64,000 nucleotides of DNA from Flavobacterium album (GCF_003096035.1 NZ_CP029186.1:3082001-3146000); one strand, 5' to 3'; counted from the stretch's first letter, positions 44,419-54,106 are shown. The notes: generated by a model not told the origin, from the letters alone. Numbers and translations: made by a program.

Positions 44419-45246
44419 CTATGCATATTTCATTTTACTAAAAATATCAATCGTTTCTTTCGCCTCCTTTACATCATGCACCCTCAGTATATTCGCGCCT
44501 TTATTTAAAGCAATCGTGTTCAAAACCGTAGTCCCGTTCAGCGCTTCCTGCGGGGTGTTGCCTAGCAACTTGTATATCATTGATTTTCGCGACATTCCTG
44601 CGAGTAGTGGTAAGCCTGTCATTTGAAAAAGCTCCATTTTATTGAGAACCTCATAGTTCTGTTCCAATGTCTTGGCGAACCCGAATCCGGGGTCGATAAT
44701 AATATCATTGATGCCAAAGTTCCTCGCGGTATTGATCCTTTCCGCAAAATAAGATAGCATTTCTTTTACGATATCATCATACTGCGTCAGCTTTACCATG
44801 GTCTGCGGTGTGCCCCGCATGTGCATCATGATGTAGGGCGCTTTCAGTTTGCCAACGGTCTCCAGCATTTTGTCATCCAGCATCCCGGCAGAGATATCAT
44901 TCACAATTGCTGCGCCACTTTCCACGCAGGATTTGGCTACAGCCGAACGAAAAGTATCTACAGAAATAAGGGCTTCCGGGAAATGCTTCTGCAGCAAATC
45001 CACTACGGGAACAATGCGCTGCAGCTCTTCTTTTTCGCTTACAAATTCGGCATTGGGCTTTGAGGAATAGGCGCCAACATCAATAAAATCAGCTCTTTCG
45101 TAAAGCATTTTTTCGGCGTGGGCAAGCATTTTTGCTTCATCTTTATGCTTTCCACCGTCAAAAAAAGAATCGGGCGTAACATTGAGTATACCCATTACTT
45201 TGGGTTTCGAGAGATCGACCAGCGTGCCTTTGCAGTTGATAAGCAT
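44419..45246 (-). CDS. folP: Dihydropteroate synthase
   Basis: FolP joins p-aminobenzoate to dihydropterin pyrophosphate in folate synthesis and is the sulfonamide target. The 275-residue TIM-barrel protein shows GILNVTPDSFFDGG, DVGAYSSKP, SVDTFRSAVA, IVNDISAG, DPGFGFAKT and the C-terminal GMSRKSMI and RVHDVKEA. It is divergent from the DUF1599 gene, a linkage I consider conserved in Flavobacteriia. Confidence 0.96.
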   Translation of the reverse strand: MLINCKGTLVDLSKPKVMGILNVTPDSFFDGGKHKDEAKMLAHAEKMLYERADFIDVGAYSSKPNAEFVSEKEELQRIVPVVDLLQKHFPEALISVDTFRSAVAKSCVESGAAIVNDISAGMLDDKMLETVGKLKAPYIMMHMRGTPQTMVKLTQYDDIVKEMLSYFAERINTARNFGINDIIIDPGFGFAKTLEQNYEVLNKMELFQMTGLPLLAGMSRKSMIYKLLGNTPQEALNGTTVLNTIALNKGANILRVHDVKEAKETIDIFSKMKYA

Positions 45247-45293
45247 GGTTATTCTTTTTTAAAACCACCCTTGCCTTTGGGGGTCTTTTTTAT

Positions 45294-45301
45294 TACATTT
45301 G
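45294..45301 (+). promoter_or_regulatory. -7 promoter element TACATTTG for the DUF1599 operon
   Basis: A perfect TAnnTTTG match with a TTG at 45271-45273, spaced 20 bases, one more than the usual 19. The leader is about 24 bases. Confidence 0.7.
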
Positions 45302-45331
45302 GAAAAATTAAAACACAAAGATACTACTTAA

Positions 45332-45871
45332 ATGAGTTCTACCTCCAGGGAATATGACAGCATAATTGCAGTTTGCAGGCAGCTATACATCAATAAAATG
45401 AAAGATTACGGAAGTGCCTGGCGCATCCTCAGGCTGCCATCGCTTACCGACCAGATCTTCATCAAGGCACAGCGCATACGGAGCCTTCAGGAAAATGAGG
45501 TACGCAAAGTGGATGAAGATGAAACCGGGGAATTCATAGGCATTATCAACTATTCCATTATGGCATTGATACAGCTTGATAAAGGCATTGCCCTGCAGCC
45601 CGACCTCGATGTGGAGGAAGCTACAAAGCTTTATGACGAAAAAGTTCTGCTCACCAAAACACTCATGGAGGCCAAGAACCACGATTATGGCGAGGCCTGG
45701 CGCGATATGCGGGTGAGTTCCCTGACGGACCTTATCCTGCAAAAGATACTGCGCGTAAAGCAGATCGAGGACAACAAAGGGAAAACCCTGGTATCAGAAG
45801 GTATAGACGCCAATTACCAGGACATGATAAACTATGCCGTATTCGCACTGATACTGGAAAAAAAAATATAA
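45332..45871 (+). CDS. DUF1599 family protein
   Basis: The 179-residue protein contains two tandem DUF1599 units: YINKMKDYGSAWRILRLPSL with DQIFIKAQRIR, and MEAKNHDYGEAWRDMRVSSL with DLILQKILRVKQ. Each ends in NYSIMALIQL or NYAVFALILE. The fold is probably nucleotide-related all-alpha, but the function is unknown. It starts the operon with the 45892 gene (20-base gap). Confidence 0.9.
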   Translation: MSSTSREYDSIIAVCRQLYINKMKDYGSAWRILRLPSLTDQIFIKAQRIRSLQENEVRKVDEDETGEFIGIINYSIMALIQLDKGIALQPDLDVEEATKLYDEKVLLTKTLMEAKNHDYGEAWRDMRVSSLTDLILQKILRVKQIEDNKGKTLVSEGIDANYQDMINYAVFALILEKKI

Positions 45872-45891
45872 CATCTTACAAACACACATAA

Positions 45892-46995
45892 ATGAAGGTA
45901 ATCATAACAAATATTTGCAGGATACTTGTCGGGGTATTATTCATCATATCAGGGCTTATTAAGCTTAACGACCCTATAGGCTTCTCATTTAAACTGGAAG
46001 AATACTTCAGCGCTAACGTACTGAACCTTGAGTTTTTAGTGCCTTATGCATTGGCATTGGCTGTGGTCATCGTTATTTTTGAAACGGTACTGGGCGTAAT
46101 GCTCCTCGTTGGCTACAAGAAAAAATTCACGATATGGAGCCTCTTGCTCATGATCATCTTCTTTACGTTCCTTACCTTCTATTCGGCCTATTTTAATAAA
46201 GTAACTGATTGCGGGTGTTTTGGCGATGCGCTTAAGCTTACGCCGTGGCAGTCGTTCAGCAAGGATGTGGTGCTGCTGGTGCTTATCCTGATATTATTCT
46301 TCAACAGGAAGCATATCAAGCGCCTGTTTGGGAAAGTAGCTGTAAATGTGATGGTATATGCCAGCCTGCTTTTGTGCTGCCTTTTCGGCTATTATGTGCT
46401 AAACCACCTGCCTGCAATAGACTTCAGGGCGTATAAAGTGGGTACCAACATTAAGGAAGGCATGAGCGTTCCTGAAGGTGCGCCTAAATCGGTTACGGAG
46501 ATGGTATTTATCTATAAAGTGAACGGGGTAGAAAAAGAATTTACTGATAAGGAGCTTGACAAAATACCGGCTGACGGGGTATTCGTTGACCGTAAAGATA
46601 AAGTTATCGTAGAAGGCTATGTGCCGCCAATACACGACTTTACCATTGAAAAAGACGGCGAGAACTTTACCGATGCTATGCTTGAAGAACCAAAACTGAT
46701 ATTGCTTATTTCATACGACCTTTCAAAAGCCAGTGATAAAGGCCTTTCCCAACTGGAAGCATTCTCTAAAAAAGCGCAGGCCAAAGGTTACAAGGTAATA
46801 GGCATGACAGCATCGGACGCGCCGGTAATTGAGCAAAAGAAAAAACAGTTCGGCATTACATTCGATTATTACTTTTGCGACGCTACAACACTTAAAACCA
46901 TAGAGCGCGCTAACCCGAGCATCGTGGTTATGGAGAAGGGCACGATAACCGAAAAAGCGCACTGGAATGATATTGATTATGTTCAACTGAAGTAA
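45892..46995 (+). CDS. BT_3928-like DoxX/MauE membrane protein with a redox domain
   Basis: The protein has 367 residues. The N-terminal 150 hold four membrane helices of DoxX/MauE type, with GVLFIISGLIKLNDPIGFSF and the thiol motif VTDCGCFGDALKLTPW. After residue 180 a soluble C-terminal part contains IEKDGENFTDAMLEEPKLIL and KKKQFGITFDYYFCD, resembling a peroxiredoxin/thioredoxin-like fold without a CXXC. It may pass electrons across the membrane to periplasmic thiols. A TlpA-like thioredoxin is encoded two genes later. The exact role is unproved. Confidence 0.85.
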   Translation: MKVIITNICRILVGVLFIISGLIKLNDPIGFSFKLEEYFSANVLNLEFLVPYALALAVVIVIFETVLGVMLLVGYKKKFTIWSLLLMIIFFTFLTFYSAYFNKVTDCGCFGDALKLTPWQSFSKDVVLLVLILILFFNRKHIKRLFGKVAVNVMVYASLLLCCLFGYYVLNHLPAIDFRAYKVGTNIKEGMSVPEGAPKSVTEMVFIYKVNGVEKEFTDKELDKIPADGVFVDRKDKVIVEGYVPPIHDFTIEKDGENFTDAMLEEPKLILLISYDLSKASDKGLSQLEAFSKKAQAKGYKVIGMTASDAPVIEQKKKQFGITFDYYFCDATTLKTIERANPSIVVMEKGTITEKAHWNDIDYVQLK

Positions 46996-47010
46996 TTATT
47001 TAGATTGTTG

Positions 47011-47107
47011 GATGTCGGATGTCCGAAGTCGGATGTTTACAATCACACTCTGTAATTGATAGCTTCATCTAATCTGCTGCATAAGCATCGGACTTCCGAC
47101 ATCGGAC
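47011..47107. repeat. Inverted repeat with GATGTCGGA arms abutting the ABC permease start
   Basis: Bases 47014-47035 and 47086-47107 are complementary at 19 of 22 positions, around a 50-base loop. All three mismatches exchange C and G within CCG/CGG triplets. The arms are built from repeated TCGGATGTC/TCCGA units, typical of interspersed Bacteroidetes repeats. The right arm ends 15 bases before the permease start. Confidence 0.6.
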
Positions 47108-47121
47108 TTGAAACAATAAAA

Positions 47122-48198
47122 GTGATAAGATACTTTCTATACAAAACAGGATATGCGCTTCTCACGCTTTTTGGTGTGGTAACTGTCATATTCTTTTTGT
47201 TTACGGTATTGCCGGGCGACCCTGCTCGGATGATGCTCGACCAGAACGAGAACTCGGAGCAGCTGGCTATCATCAAGAAAAAATACGGGTTCGACCAGCC
47301 TATTGCCACACAGTATTTTTATTACCTCAATGACCTCTCCCCCATTTCCTTCCACAGTACGACTGAAGGCGATTACACTTTTTTATCGGAAGGAAAATAC
47401 AGCGCCGTTAAGCTTTTTACCATTGGCGGCACAACTACGGTTTTAAAAGCGCCTTACCTCCGCGAAAGCTTCCAGAAAAGTGGCAAAAAAGTAACGCAGG
47501 TAATAGGCGATACCCTGCCGAACACCGTAGTGCTGGCTTTTTTTGCGATTATCATTGCTATTGTGGTCGGGATATTTTTCGGCATCATTTCGGCATTGTA
47601 TAAAGATACGTGGATCGACCGGACCATTGCCCTGGTAAGTACTTTGGGCATGAGCCTCCCTTCATTTTTTGCGGCTATACTATTTGCGTGGCTGTTTGGG
47701 TTCCTGCTGCATAAATATACCGGGCTCGACATGACCGGGAGCCTTTATGAGGTAGATGACTTTGGCGAAGGGTCGTATATTAAATGGAAAAACATCATAT
47801 TGCCTGCTATTGTGTTGGGAATACGTCCGCTTGGGGTGGTAATACAGTTGATGCGTAATTCGCTCCTCGAGGTTATGGGACAGGACTACATCCGTACTGC
47901 ACGGGCTAAAGGCCTGAGCGAAGTACGCATCATCCGGAAGCATGCCCTTAAAAATGCGCTCAATCCTGTAGTTACGGCCATATCGGGCTGGTTTGCATCG
48001 ATGCTTGCCGGAGCTGTTTTTGTAGAATACATTTTCGGGTGGAACGGCCTTGGCAAAGAGGTTGTAGAAGCGCTCAACACACTCGACCTGCCTGTCATTA
48101 TGGGATCGGTGCTCGTTATTGCGGCAACATTCGTTATCATCAACATCCTTGTGGACCTTATTTATGCCTGGCTGGATCCGAAGATACGATTGGGGTAA
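47122..48198 (+). CDS. ABC transporter permease (DppB/OppB type), GTG start
   Basis: This 358-residue inner-membrane permease for peptides or similar solutes has the N-terminal RYFLYKTGYALLTLFGVVTV and FTVLPGDPAR, and the EAA-like motif DYIRTARAKGLSEVRIIRKH then ALKNALNPVV. About 60 extra residues in the first periplasmic loop (DLSPISFHSTTEGDYTF onward) are characteristic of the flavobacterial form. No in-frame ATG exists near the N-terminus, and GTG at 47122 matches the expected start of the family. An alternative TTG at 47056 lies inside a repeat. No ATPase or partner permease gene is adjacent. Confidence 0.88.
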   Translation: MIRYFLYKTGYALLTLFGVVTVIFFLFTVLPGDPARMMLDQNENSEQLAIIKKKYGFDQPIATQYFYYLNDLSPISFHSTTEGDYTFLSEGKYSAVKLFTIGGTTTVLKAPYLRESFQKSGKKVTQVIGDTLPNTVVLAFFAIIIAIVVGIFFGIISALYKDTWIDRTIALVSTLGMSLPSFFAAILFAWLFGFLLHKYTGLDMTGSLYEVDDFGEGSYIKWKNIILPAIVLGIRPLGVVIQLMRNSLLEVMGQDYIRTARAKGLSEVRIIRKHALKNALNPVVTAISGWFASMLAGAVFVEYIFGWNGLGKEVVEALNTLDLPVIMGSVLVIAATFVIINILVDLIYAWLDPKIRLG

Positions 48199-48256
48199 CG
48201 AAAACGATATAACAAATATTTAGATTTTTAATCGCTGTTTGTTCGCCTGCAAATCG

Positions 48257-48264
48257 TAAATTTG
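48257..48264 (+). promoter_or_regulatory. -7 promoter element TAAATTTG for the TlpA-tpiA operon
   Basis: A perfect TAnnTTTG match, with a leader of about 13 bases. Confidence 0.65.
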
Positions 48265-48283
48265 AGACTCTTAATTCAAAAAA

Positions 48284-48787
48284 ATGAAAAAATTACTCTT
48301 GCTGCCACTTATCCTTTTCGGATTGATAGGCTGTACCGAAGCGCAGGAAACTTCTTTTTCCAAAGAAGCGCTCAATGCAAAAATGACATCGCTGGACGGA
48401 AAGGAAATCGCCTTTAAAGATATCCTTGCACAATATAAAGGGAAAACCGTCGTGATCGATGTTTGGGCCTCCTGGTGCCCCGATTGCGTTAAAGGCATGC
48501 CGAAAGTACATGAACTTCAAAAACAGTTCCCTGATGCGGTTTACTTATTTCTGTCATATGACCGTGCAGACGATGCGTGGAAAAAAGGCATAGAAAAACA
48601 TGGGCTGCAAAAAGGACAGCACTACCACGTGGGCACTAATATGAAGCAGGGTGACTTTGCACCGGCCATAAAACTGGACTGGATTCCGCGCTACATGGTT
48701 GTAGATAAAAACGGGAAAATTGCCCTGTTTAAAGCCATTGAAGCCGATGACGAAAAACTGATTGCTACTTTAAAAAACCTTAAATAA
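48284..48787 (+). CDS. TlpA-like thioredoxin-fold lipoprotein
   Basis: This 167-residue envelope protein (lipobox LIGC, cysteine 17) has the active site WASWCPDCVKG (C65, C68) and a cis-proline loop DWIPRYMVVDKNG. It should reduce or exchange periplasmic disulfides. Its stop codon overlaps the tpiA ATG by one base. Confidence 0.92.
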   Translation: MKKLLLLPLILFGLIGCTEAQETSFSKEALNAKMTSLDGKEIAFKDILAQYKGKTVVIDVWASWCPDCVKGMPKVHELQKQFPDAVYLFLSYDRADDAWKKGIEKHGLQKGQHYHVGTNMKQGDFAPAIKLDWIPRYMVVDKNGKIALFKAIEADDEKLIATLKNLK

Positions 48788-49542
48788 TGAGAAAAAAGAT
48801 CGTTGCAGGAAACTGGAAGATGAATAACGACAGTGCGCAGACCGAGGCGCTTATAGATGAATTGCTGGCTAAAAAACCGGAAAATACAATTGCTAAGATC
48901 GTAATAGCCCCGAGCTTTGTAAACCTGCAGGCGGCAGTGGAACAAACACATGGCACGAGCATAATTGTTGCAGCACAAAACATGCACCAGGCCGAAAGCG
49001 GAGCCTATACCGGCGAAGTTTCAGTAGGTATGCTGAAAAGCATTAAGGTAAACACCGTTATATTGGGACACTCTGAAAGAAGGGCTTATTTTGGCGAAAC
49101 TAACGCGCTTTTGGCTCAAAAGGTAAATACGGCTTTGGCGCACAACCTTACGGTCATCTTCTGCTTTGGCGAAGAGCTTGCCGACAGGCAGTCGGGCAAT
49201 CATTTTGCCGTGGTAGAATCGCAACTGAAAGAAGGTTTGTTCCATATTAGCGAAAGCGACTGGAGCAGTATAGTACTTGCTTATGAGCCTGTTTGGGCTA
49301 TAGGTACCGGCGAAACGGCTTCACCGGAACAAGCGCAGGAAATGCATGCTTTCATCCGCACGCTGCTTCGCAACAACATCGGCAACAAGATTGCAGAAGA
49401 AACCTCTATACTATACGGTGGCAGCGTGAAGCCTGACAATGCGCGCGAGATATTCTCCAAACCGGATGTTGATGGCGGGCTGATAGGCGGTGCATCGCTT
49501 AAGGCAAATGATTTCCTTGAGATTGTGAACGGGATGCAATAG
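48787..49542 (+). CDS. tpiA: Triosephosphate isomerase
   Basis: TpiA interconverts glyceraldehyde-3-phosphate and dihydroxyacetone phosphate in glycolysis. The 251-residue barrel has K11 in AGNWKMN, the electrophile H95 in GHSERR, the catalytic base E167 in AYEPVWAIGTG, and the C-terminal GGSVKPDNA. It is coupled to the TlpA-like gene (overlap ATAATG), an arrangement I recall from other Flavobacteriia. Confidence 0.98.
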   Translation: MRKKIVAGNWKMNNDSAQTEALIDELLAKKPENTIAKIVIAPSFVNLQAAVEQTHGTSIIVAAQNMHQAESGAYTGEVSVGMLKSIKVNTVILGHSERRAYFGETNALLAQKVNTALAHNLTVIFCFGEELADRQSGNHFAVVESQLKEGLFHISESDWSSIVLAYEPVWAIGTGETASPEQAQEMHAFIRTLLRNNIGNKIAEETSILYGGSVKPDNAREIFSKPDVDGGLIGGASLKANDFLEIVNGMQ

Positions 49543-49559
49543 GTCCATTATTATAAAAT

Positions 49560-49593
49560 AAAAAGCGGCGACCCGGATGGATTGCCGCTTTTT
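49560..49593 (+). terminator. Terminator after tpiA
   Basis: AAAAAGCGGC (49560-49569) and GCCGCTTTTT (49584-49593) form a perfect 10-bp stem with a T run included. Confidence 0.9.
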
Positions 49594-49622
49594 GCTTTTC
49601 GTATCAGAATTAACCGTATAAA

Positions 49623-50213
49623 TTACTTGCTCTCCTTCAGCACCATATCAATAGTGATAGCCCCGGCAAGGATGATCATTTTATTCTTTTTATCAGAATA
49701 ATCAGGGTTGATCATTACATTGTATTTATCGGCTGAAGTGAATATCTCTTTCACTGCTCCTGCCCATTTTTTAGAGATAGCCCCGATCTGCATCTGGCGG
49801 GCATCTTTAATTACAAAGTTCCAGGCTTTCCAGTCGCCCGATATCACACCTACAACATTCTCTGCCATGTCGGTTATCGTGAAGGTAGGCTTGAACAATT
49901 TGAACTTCTGCTTTATCTTGCCTACAGGCTGGCCATTGGCATCCTGGATTACGATCTTCGACATAAAGAATGTCCAGCCCCTCGAAATAGTGGCTTCCAA
50001 GCCGTTATTGGCATTGCGTATCTCAAGGTGGAAAGGCATCATGGCTTTGTTCAAAAACAGCCTTAGCACTTTTTGCCCGGCACTTATCTTTTGCTTTATA
50101 GCGCCTATGTTTTCCCCTTTGTCATTATATAGGGTATAACTGTTCTCGAACTGGAAGAAATTTACTTTCTCATCAATAAAATAGCTGTTAGAATCAAAAA
50201 AGTTACTGTTCAT
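49623..50213 (-). CDS. LURP-one/phospholipid-scramblase-like protein
   Basis: The protein has 196 residues. It repeats short beta hairpins of the form FENSYTLYNDKGENIGAIKQK, KIVIQDANGQPVGKIKQKFK and FVIKDARQMQIGAISKKW, as in LURP-one/YxjI folds related to phospholipid scramblases. There is a hydrophobic C-terminal segment (MIILAGAITIDMVL), probably a membrane or core helix. Function in bacteria unknown. It is convergent with tpiA. Confidence 0.85.
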   Translation of the reverse strand: MNSNFFDSNSYFIDEKVNFFQFENSYTLYNDKGENIGAIKQKISAGQKVLRLFLNKAMMPFHLEIRNANNGLEATISRGWTFFMSKIVIQDANGQPVGKIKQKFKLFKPTFTITDMAENVVGVISGDWKAWNFVIKDARQMQIGAISKKWAGAVKEIFTSADKYNVMINPDYSDKKNKMIILAGAITIDMVLKESK

Positions 50214-50458
50214 TTTAATCGGTTGGTTATTTGTTTCCTACTCATAAGGCTTTTCGGATAGCGCCCCGTTTTTTTCAGTGGGTGCTGGCCTCCACTTTTC
50301 AGGTTCATAAAAAGCAAACATAGGAAATATTAAGGTTTCATTAACAGATTTACAATTAAAAAACATAAACCCTATTCATGATAACAGTTCCTTGGTTTTG
50401 AGATAATACCCGCATAAAATGCAAAACCCATTTTTGCAGCTACTAAAAACTACAAACC

Positions 50459-53167
50459 ATGTTACACAACTACACAAAAAAAGGGCTGCTGTTATTTGCT
50501 ATTTGCATGATAACACATTTGTCGGGAGCACAGACCCTGCTCCATTACTGGAATTTCAACAATCTGCAATCAGGTACGGTAGCCAGTGTTGCCGCAGACA
50601 ATTCCTTAGTCCCCGGATCTGCCGCAATCACCTATCCGGGTACGGGTGCAGGCTACATGGATGATGTAGCCGGAGATATCCTTAACGCACAGGGTACAGA
50701 CGTTGCCGGCAAAGGCCTTCGCCCGCGCAACCCCAGCAACACCCGCGACCTGCTTATCGCTTTTCCCACAACAGGGTACGAAGACATTGTAGTAAAGTTT
50801 GCTACTACCAGAACTACACAGGGAGCAACAGAACAATACTATTCTTATAGTACTGATGGCGGCACTACATTCATTACAAACGGACTGGCTGTAACAACGT
50901 TCAACCCGATGGTAGATACCTACAGCCTTGTTACACTTGATTTTTCTAACATTGCAGGAGCAGACAACAACCCGAATTTTATCGTAAAAATAAGTTTTGG
51001 CGGCGCTACGGCATCAGGGTCAAGCGGCAACAACCGCTTTGACAACATCACCGTTATGAGCGGCACAAGCAGCGAACCCGTGAATTCTACAGTTGCTTTT
51101 GCCGATGATTTCATTGTAGTAAATGAAGATGCAGGAACATTGGATTTCGTAATAAATCTTACGAGCCCTACGACAGGATCTGTAGATCTTGTTGTGAAAG
51201 GCGCACCGTTCAGCACTGCTGACAGCAACGACTTTACATTCACAACACAAACCCTTACTTTTACAGCAACAAGCGCGCTCACGCAAACCATCAGCATTCC
51301 GATTATTAATGATACGGATGAAGAGCAGCAGGCAGAATACTTTGTGCTAAGCCTTGAAAATCCTGTAGGCATGACGGTAACAGGTGAAACACTGGCAACC
51401 ATTTACATTAAGGATAACGACCGCCTTGCTCCTGTGCCTAACCAGGATATCCAGCTGGAGTATGTTACGAGTTTTGACCCGTCAGGTATTAGCGACAGTA
51501 CCTGCGAAATTGTGGTGCATGACCCTGCGAGCCAGAAGTTGTTTACAACAAGCGCTGTTGAAGGCAGGCTTGACATCGTAAGCTTTGCCAACCCTGAAGC
51601 GCCGGTTACAGTAAGCTCAATAGATATGACACCTTATGGCGGCGTAACGAGCGTTGCGGTGAAAAACGGCATTGTTGCCGTGGCTTCGCCAAATAACCCG
51701 GAACACCTTAACGGGCATGTAGTATTTTTCAATACATCGGGTACTTTCCTTAAACAGGTAGAAGTGGGTGCATTGCCGGACAACATTTCTTTTACGCCGG
51801 ATGCTGCCAAAGTGCTTACCGCCAATGAAGGCCAGCCGAACAGCGATTACAGCATAGACCCTGAAGGCTCTGTAAGCATCATCGACATATCTGGCGGCAT
51901 CGATGCCCTTACGCAGGATAATGTGACTACACTTTTATTTACTGATTATAACACACAGGAAGCTGCCCTTATCGCTTCGGGTGTAAGGAAACTGAAGCTA
52001 ACGAGCACAATGTCGGAAGACTTTGAACCGGAGTACATCAGCACAAGCGCCGATTCCCAAAAAGCATGGGTTACACTTCAGGAGAATAATGCTATAGCCG
52101 AGATCAACCTTGCCAACAATACTATTGCAGATGTTTGGGCACTTGGCACTAAAGATATGAGCATCCCCGGAAACGGTTTTGATATATCAGACAATAACAA
52201 TGAAGTGCTGATAGCTAACTGGCCTATAAAATCATATTATATACCTGATGGGGTTGCCACGTATAATGTTGGCGGTACCAACTACATCATAACCGCTAAT
52301 GAAGGTGATGAAAAAGAATATGACGGATTTGAAGAAAGGACGACCATCGGTGCGGCCGGCTACGTTCTTGATGCAGCGTCCTACCCACAGGCAGCCATGC
52401 TTAAAAAGAGCCACAATGCCGGGAGGATGAGGGTAACCAACCTTGACGGAAATACTGATGCAGATGCAGAATATGAGCAGATATATAGTGTAGGTACGCG
52501 CTCGTTCTCTATTTTCAATGCTGATACTAAAGAGATCGCTTATGACAGCGGCGACGATTTTGAGATGTATACATCAGCTGCTATCCCTGCGATATTTAAC
52601 GCTGACAGTGAAAGCAACACACCAAAGTCAAGGAGCCGCGCCAAAGGCCCTGAGCCGGAAGGCATAACAATAGCTACTATAATGGACAGGACTTTCGCCT
52701 TTATCGGCCTCGAGCGTATCGGCGGTGTAATGGTGTATGACGTTACAGACCCGAATAACGTTCAGTTCACAGACTACAAGAACAGCAGAAGTACATCAGC
52801 CTATGAGGGTGATAACGGCCCGGAAGGCATCATATTCATAAAAGGCACTGACAGCCCTGACAGCAAGCCATATATCATCGTAGCCAATGAAATCAGCGGT
52901 ACGCTTACCATATTCGGGGTAAACACCGAAAATCTTGGTACAGGCGAATTCAATAATGGCCCGAAAGCGTTCACGGTATTCCCTAACCCATCAGTTAGTG
53001 GTATCGCATACTTCAACCGCGCTGCCGATATTGAAGTATATGATTACAGCGGCAAGCTTATCCTTTCGCAAAAGCAGGCGCTTACTATCGATACCTCCAA
53101 ACTGACCTCCGGCATTTACCTTATAAAGACCGCCGAGGGCATAACGAAGAAATTACTCGTGGAATAG
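50459..53167 (+). CDS. Choice-of-anchor I/Calx-beta protein with type IX secretion tail
   Basis: This 902-residue exported protein has a signal peptide ending near LSGAQ, an N-terminal LLHYWNFNNLQSG module, a Calx-beta-like domain around residues 205-310 (DFIVVNEDAGTLDFVINLTS), and a large propeller-like choice-of-anchor I region (about 325-825, with EYVTSFDPSG, LTANEGQPNSDYSIDPEGSV, TANEGDEKEYDGFEER and GPEPEGITI). The C-terminal YDYSGKLILSQKQALTIDTSK region is a type A T9SS tail. The choice-of-anchor I domain is often found with alkaline phosphatase-like or nucleotidase proteins, but no catalytic site is obvious. It is monocistronic, with a terminator 23 bases after the stop. Confidence 0.9.
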   Translation: MLHNYTKKGLLLFAICMITHLSGAQTLLHYWNFNNLQSGTVASVAADNSLVPGSAAITYPGTGAGYMDDVAGDILNAQGTDVAGKGLRPRNPSNTRDLLIAFPTTGYEDIVVKFATTRTTQGATEQYYSYSTDGGTTFITNGLAVTTFNPMVDTYSLVTLDFSNIAGADNNPNFIVKISFGGATASGSSGNNRFDNITVMSGTSSEPVNSTVAFADDFIVVNEDAGTLDFVINLTSPTTGSVDLVVKGAPFSTADSNDFTFTTQTLTFTATSALTQTISIPIINDTDEEQQAEYFVLSLENPVGMTVTGETLATIYIKDNDRLAPVPNQDIQLEYVTSFDPSGISDSTCEIVVHDPASQKLFTTSAVEGRLDIVSFANPEAPVTVSSIDMTPYGGVTSVAVKNGIVAVASPNNPEHLNGHVVFFNTSGTFLKQVEVGALPDNISFTPDAAKVLTANEGQPNSDYSIDPEGSVSIIDISGGIDALTQDNVTTLLFTDYNTQEAALIASGVRKLKLTSTMSEDFEPEYISTSADSQKAWVTLQENNAIAEINLANNTIADVWALGTKDMSIPGNGFDISDNNNEVLIANWPIKSYYIPDGVATYNVGGTNYIITANEGDEKEYDGFEERTTIGAAGYVLDAASYPQAAMLKKSHNAGRMRVTNLDGNTDADAEYEQIYSVGTRSFSIFNADTKEIAYDSGDDFEMYTSAAIPAIFNADSESNTPKSRSRAKGPEPEGITIATIMDRTFAFIGLERIGGVMVYDVTDPNNVQFTDYKNSRSTSAYEGDNGPEGIIFIKGTDSPDSKPYIIVANEISGTLTIFGVNTENLGTGEFNNGPKAFTVFPNPSVSGIAYFNRAADIEVYDYSGKLILSQKQALTIDTSKLTSGIYLIKTAEGITKKLLVE

Positions 53168-53190
53168 TTGTTTTTCTTTTTAATTTTTTT

Positions 53191-53219
53191 ATCCTGCCTC
53201 GTAAAAGGCAGGATTTTTT
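53191..53219 (+). terminator. Terminator after the 50459 gene
   Basis: ATCCTGCCT (53191-53199) pairs with AGGCAGGAT around CGTAAA, followed by TTTTTT. Confidence 0.9.
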
Positions 53220-53256
53220 GTTAAAACTTATTACATTAGCCTTAAAACCACACTAT

Positions 53257-53985
53257 ATGAATCCTGTAGCCTTATTCTGGCTGTTGCTGGCCATATCTTT
53301 TATATGCTATAAGCTCAAACGTAAAAAATTATCTCGTGTACTTGCAGCAACCGCGTTTATCCTGTTATTCCTTTTTTCAGTTACGCCTTTGCCTATATGG
53401 ATGCTGCGGAACCTTGAGCAGCAATACCATACATACAACCCTGATAGTAAGAGTACTCAAAGGCCGATTTTGGTCCTTGGAGGAGGCCACACAAACGATG
53501 CGTCATTAGCCTATGTGCACCGCCTTTCCGTCCCTGCCCTATCGCGACTGGCCGAAGCGGTTAGGCTTTACAACCTGCAGCCGGGCAGCAAAATTGTTTT
53601 ATCAGGATATTCTGAGTCCGGCCAAATGCCAAATGCCGTGGTCATGGCGCGCTCGGCACTTTCATTGGGTGTAGCTGCAAAAGACACCATGATGATGGTA
53701 AAGCCTGCCACTACCTGGGAAGAAGCAAAATACTTTAAGAAACGCTTTGGCACGGCACAAGAATTTATTTTGGTCACCAGTGCCTCACACATGCCGCGCG
53801 CTATGGAAGCCTTTCGTAAGCTGGGGATGAAGCCCATTGCCGCCCCGGCCAACTACCAGATACAAAAGGAGCCGGACAGCAGCCTGTACCCATGGAAGCC
53901 TTCACCCAATAACCTAATGTACACCGAAACGGCTTTTCATGAGTATGTGGGAAGGCTATATTACAAGTGGTTTAAGGAGGAGTAA
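53257..53985 (+). CDS. YdcF/ElyC-like DUF218 envelope protein
   Basis: This 242-residue protein has two N-terminal membrane helices, then a DUF218 domain: PILVLGGGHTNDASLAYVHR, KIVLSGYSESGQMPNAVVMA, EEAKYFKKRF and ILVTSASHMPRAMEAFRKLG. Related ElyC/SanA proteins act in peptidoglycan or lipid-carrier homeostasis. The ATG at 53257 follows a variant -7 box TACATTAG (53232-53239). Confidence 0.88.
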   Translation: MNPVALFWLLLAISFICYKLKRKKLSRVLAATAFILLFLFSVTPLPIWMLRNLEQQYHTYNPDSKSTQRPILVLGGGHTNDASLAYVHRLSVPALSRLAEAVRLYNLQPGSKIVLSGYSESGQMPNAVVMARSALSLGVAAKDTMMMVKPATTWEEAKYFKKRFGTAQEFILVTSASHMPRAMEAFRKLGMKPIAAPANYQIQKEPDSSLYPWKPSPNNLMYTETAFHEYVGRLYYKWFKEE

Positions 53986-54106
53986 GTTTAGGGTTTGTCG
54001 TGTTAATGCTCCGCAAAAATTAACCCTACTGTTAATCATTTTTAAATATGAAACCTTTTCATGACTTTTCTTAGTAAATTGTATCGTTATCTTTAATTTT
54101 CATATT

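Noticed and set aside
45261..45290. Terminator-like hairpin between folP and the DUF1599 gene
   Set aside because: No gene ends here, as the neighbours are divergent. It is short and imperfect, and I do not list it as a feature.
47056..47121. TTG start for the ABC permease
   Set aside because: The added 22 residues come from a repeat arm and are unlike the family N-terminus. GTG at 47122 fits better.
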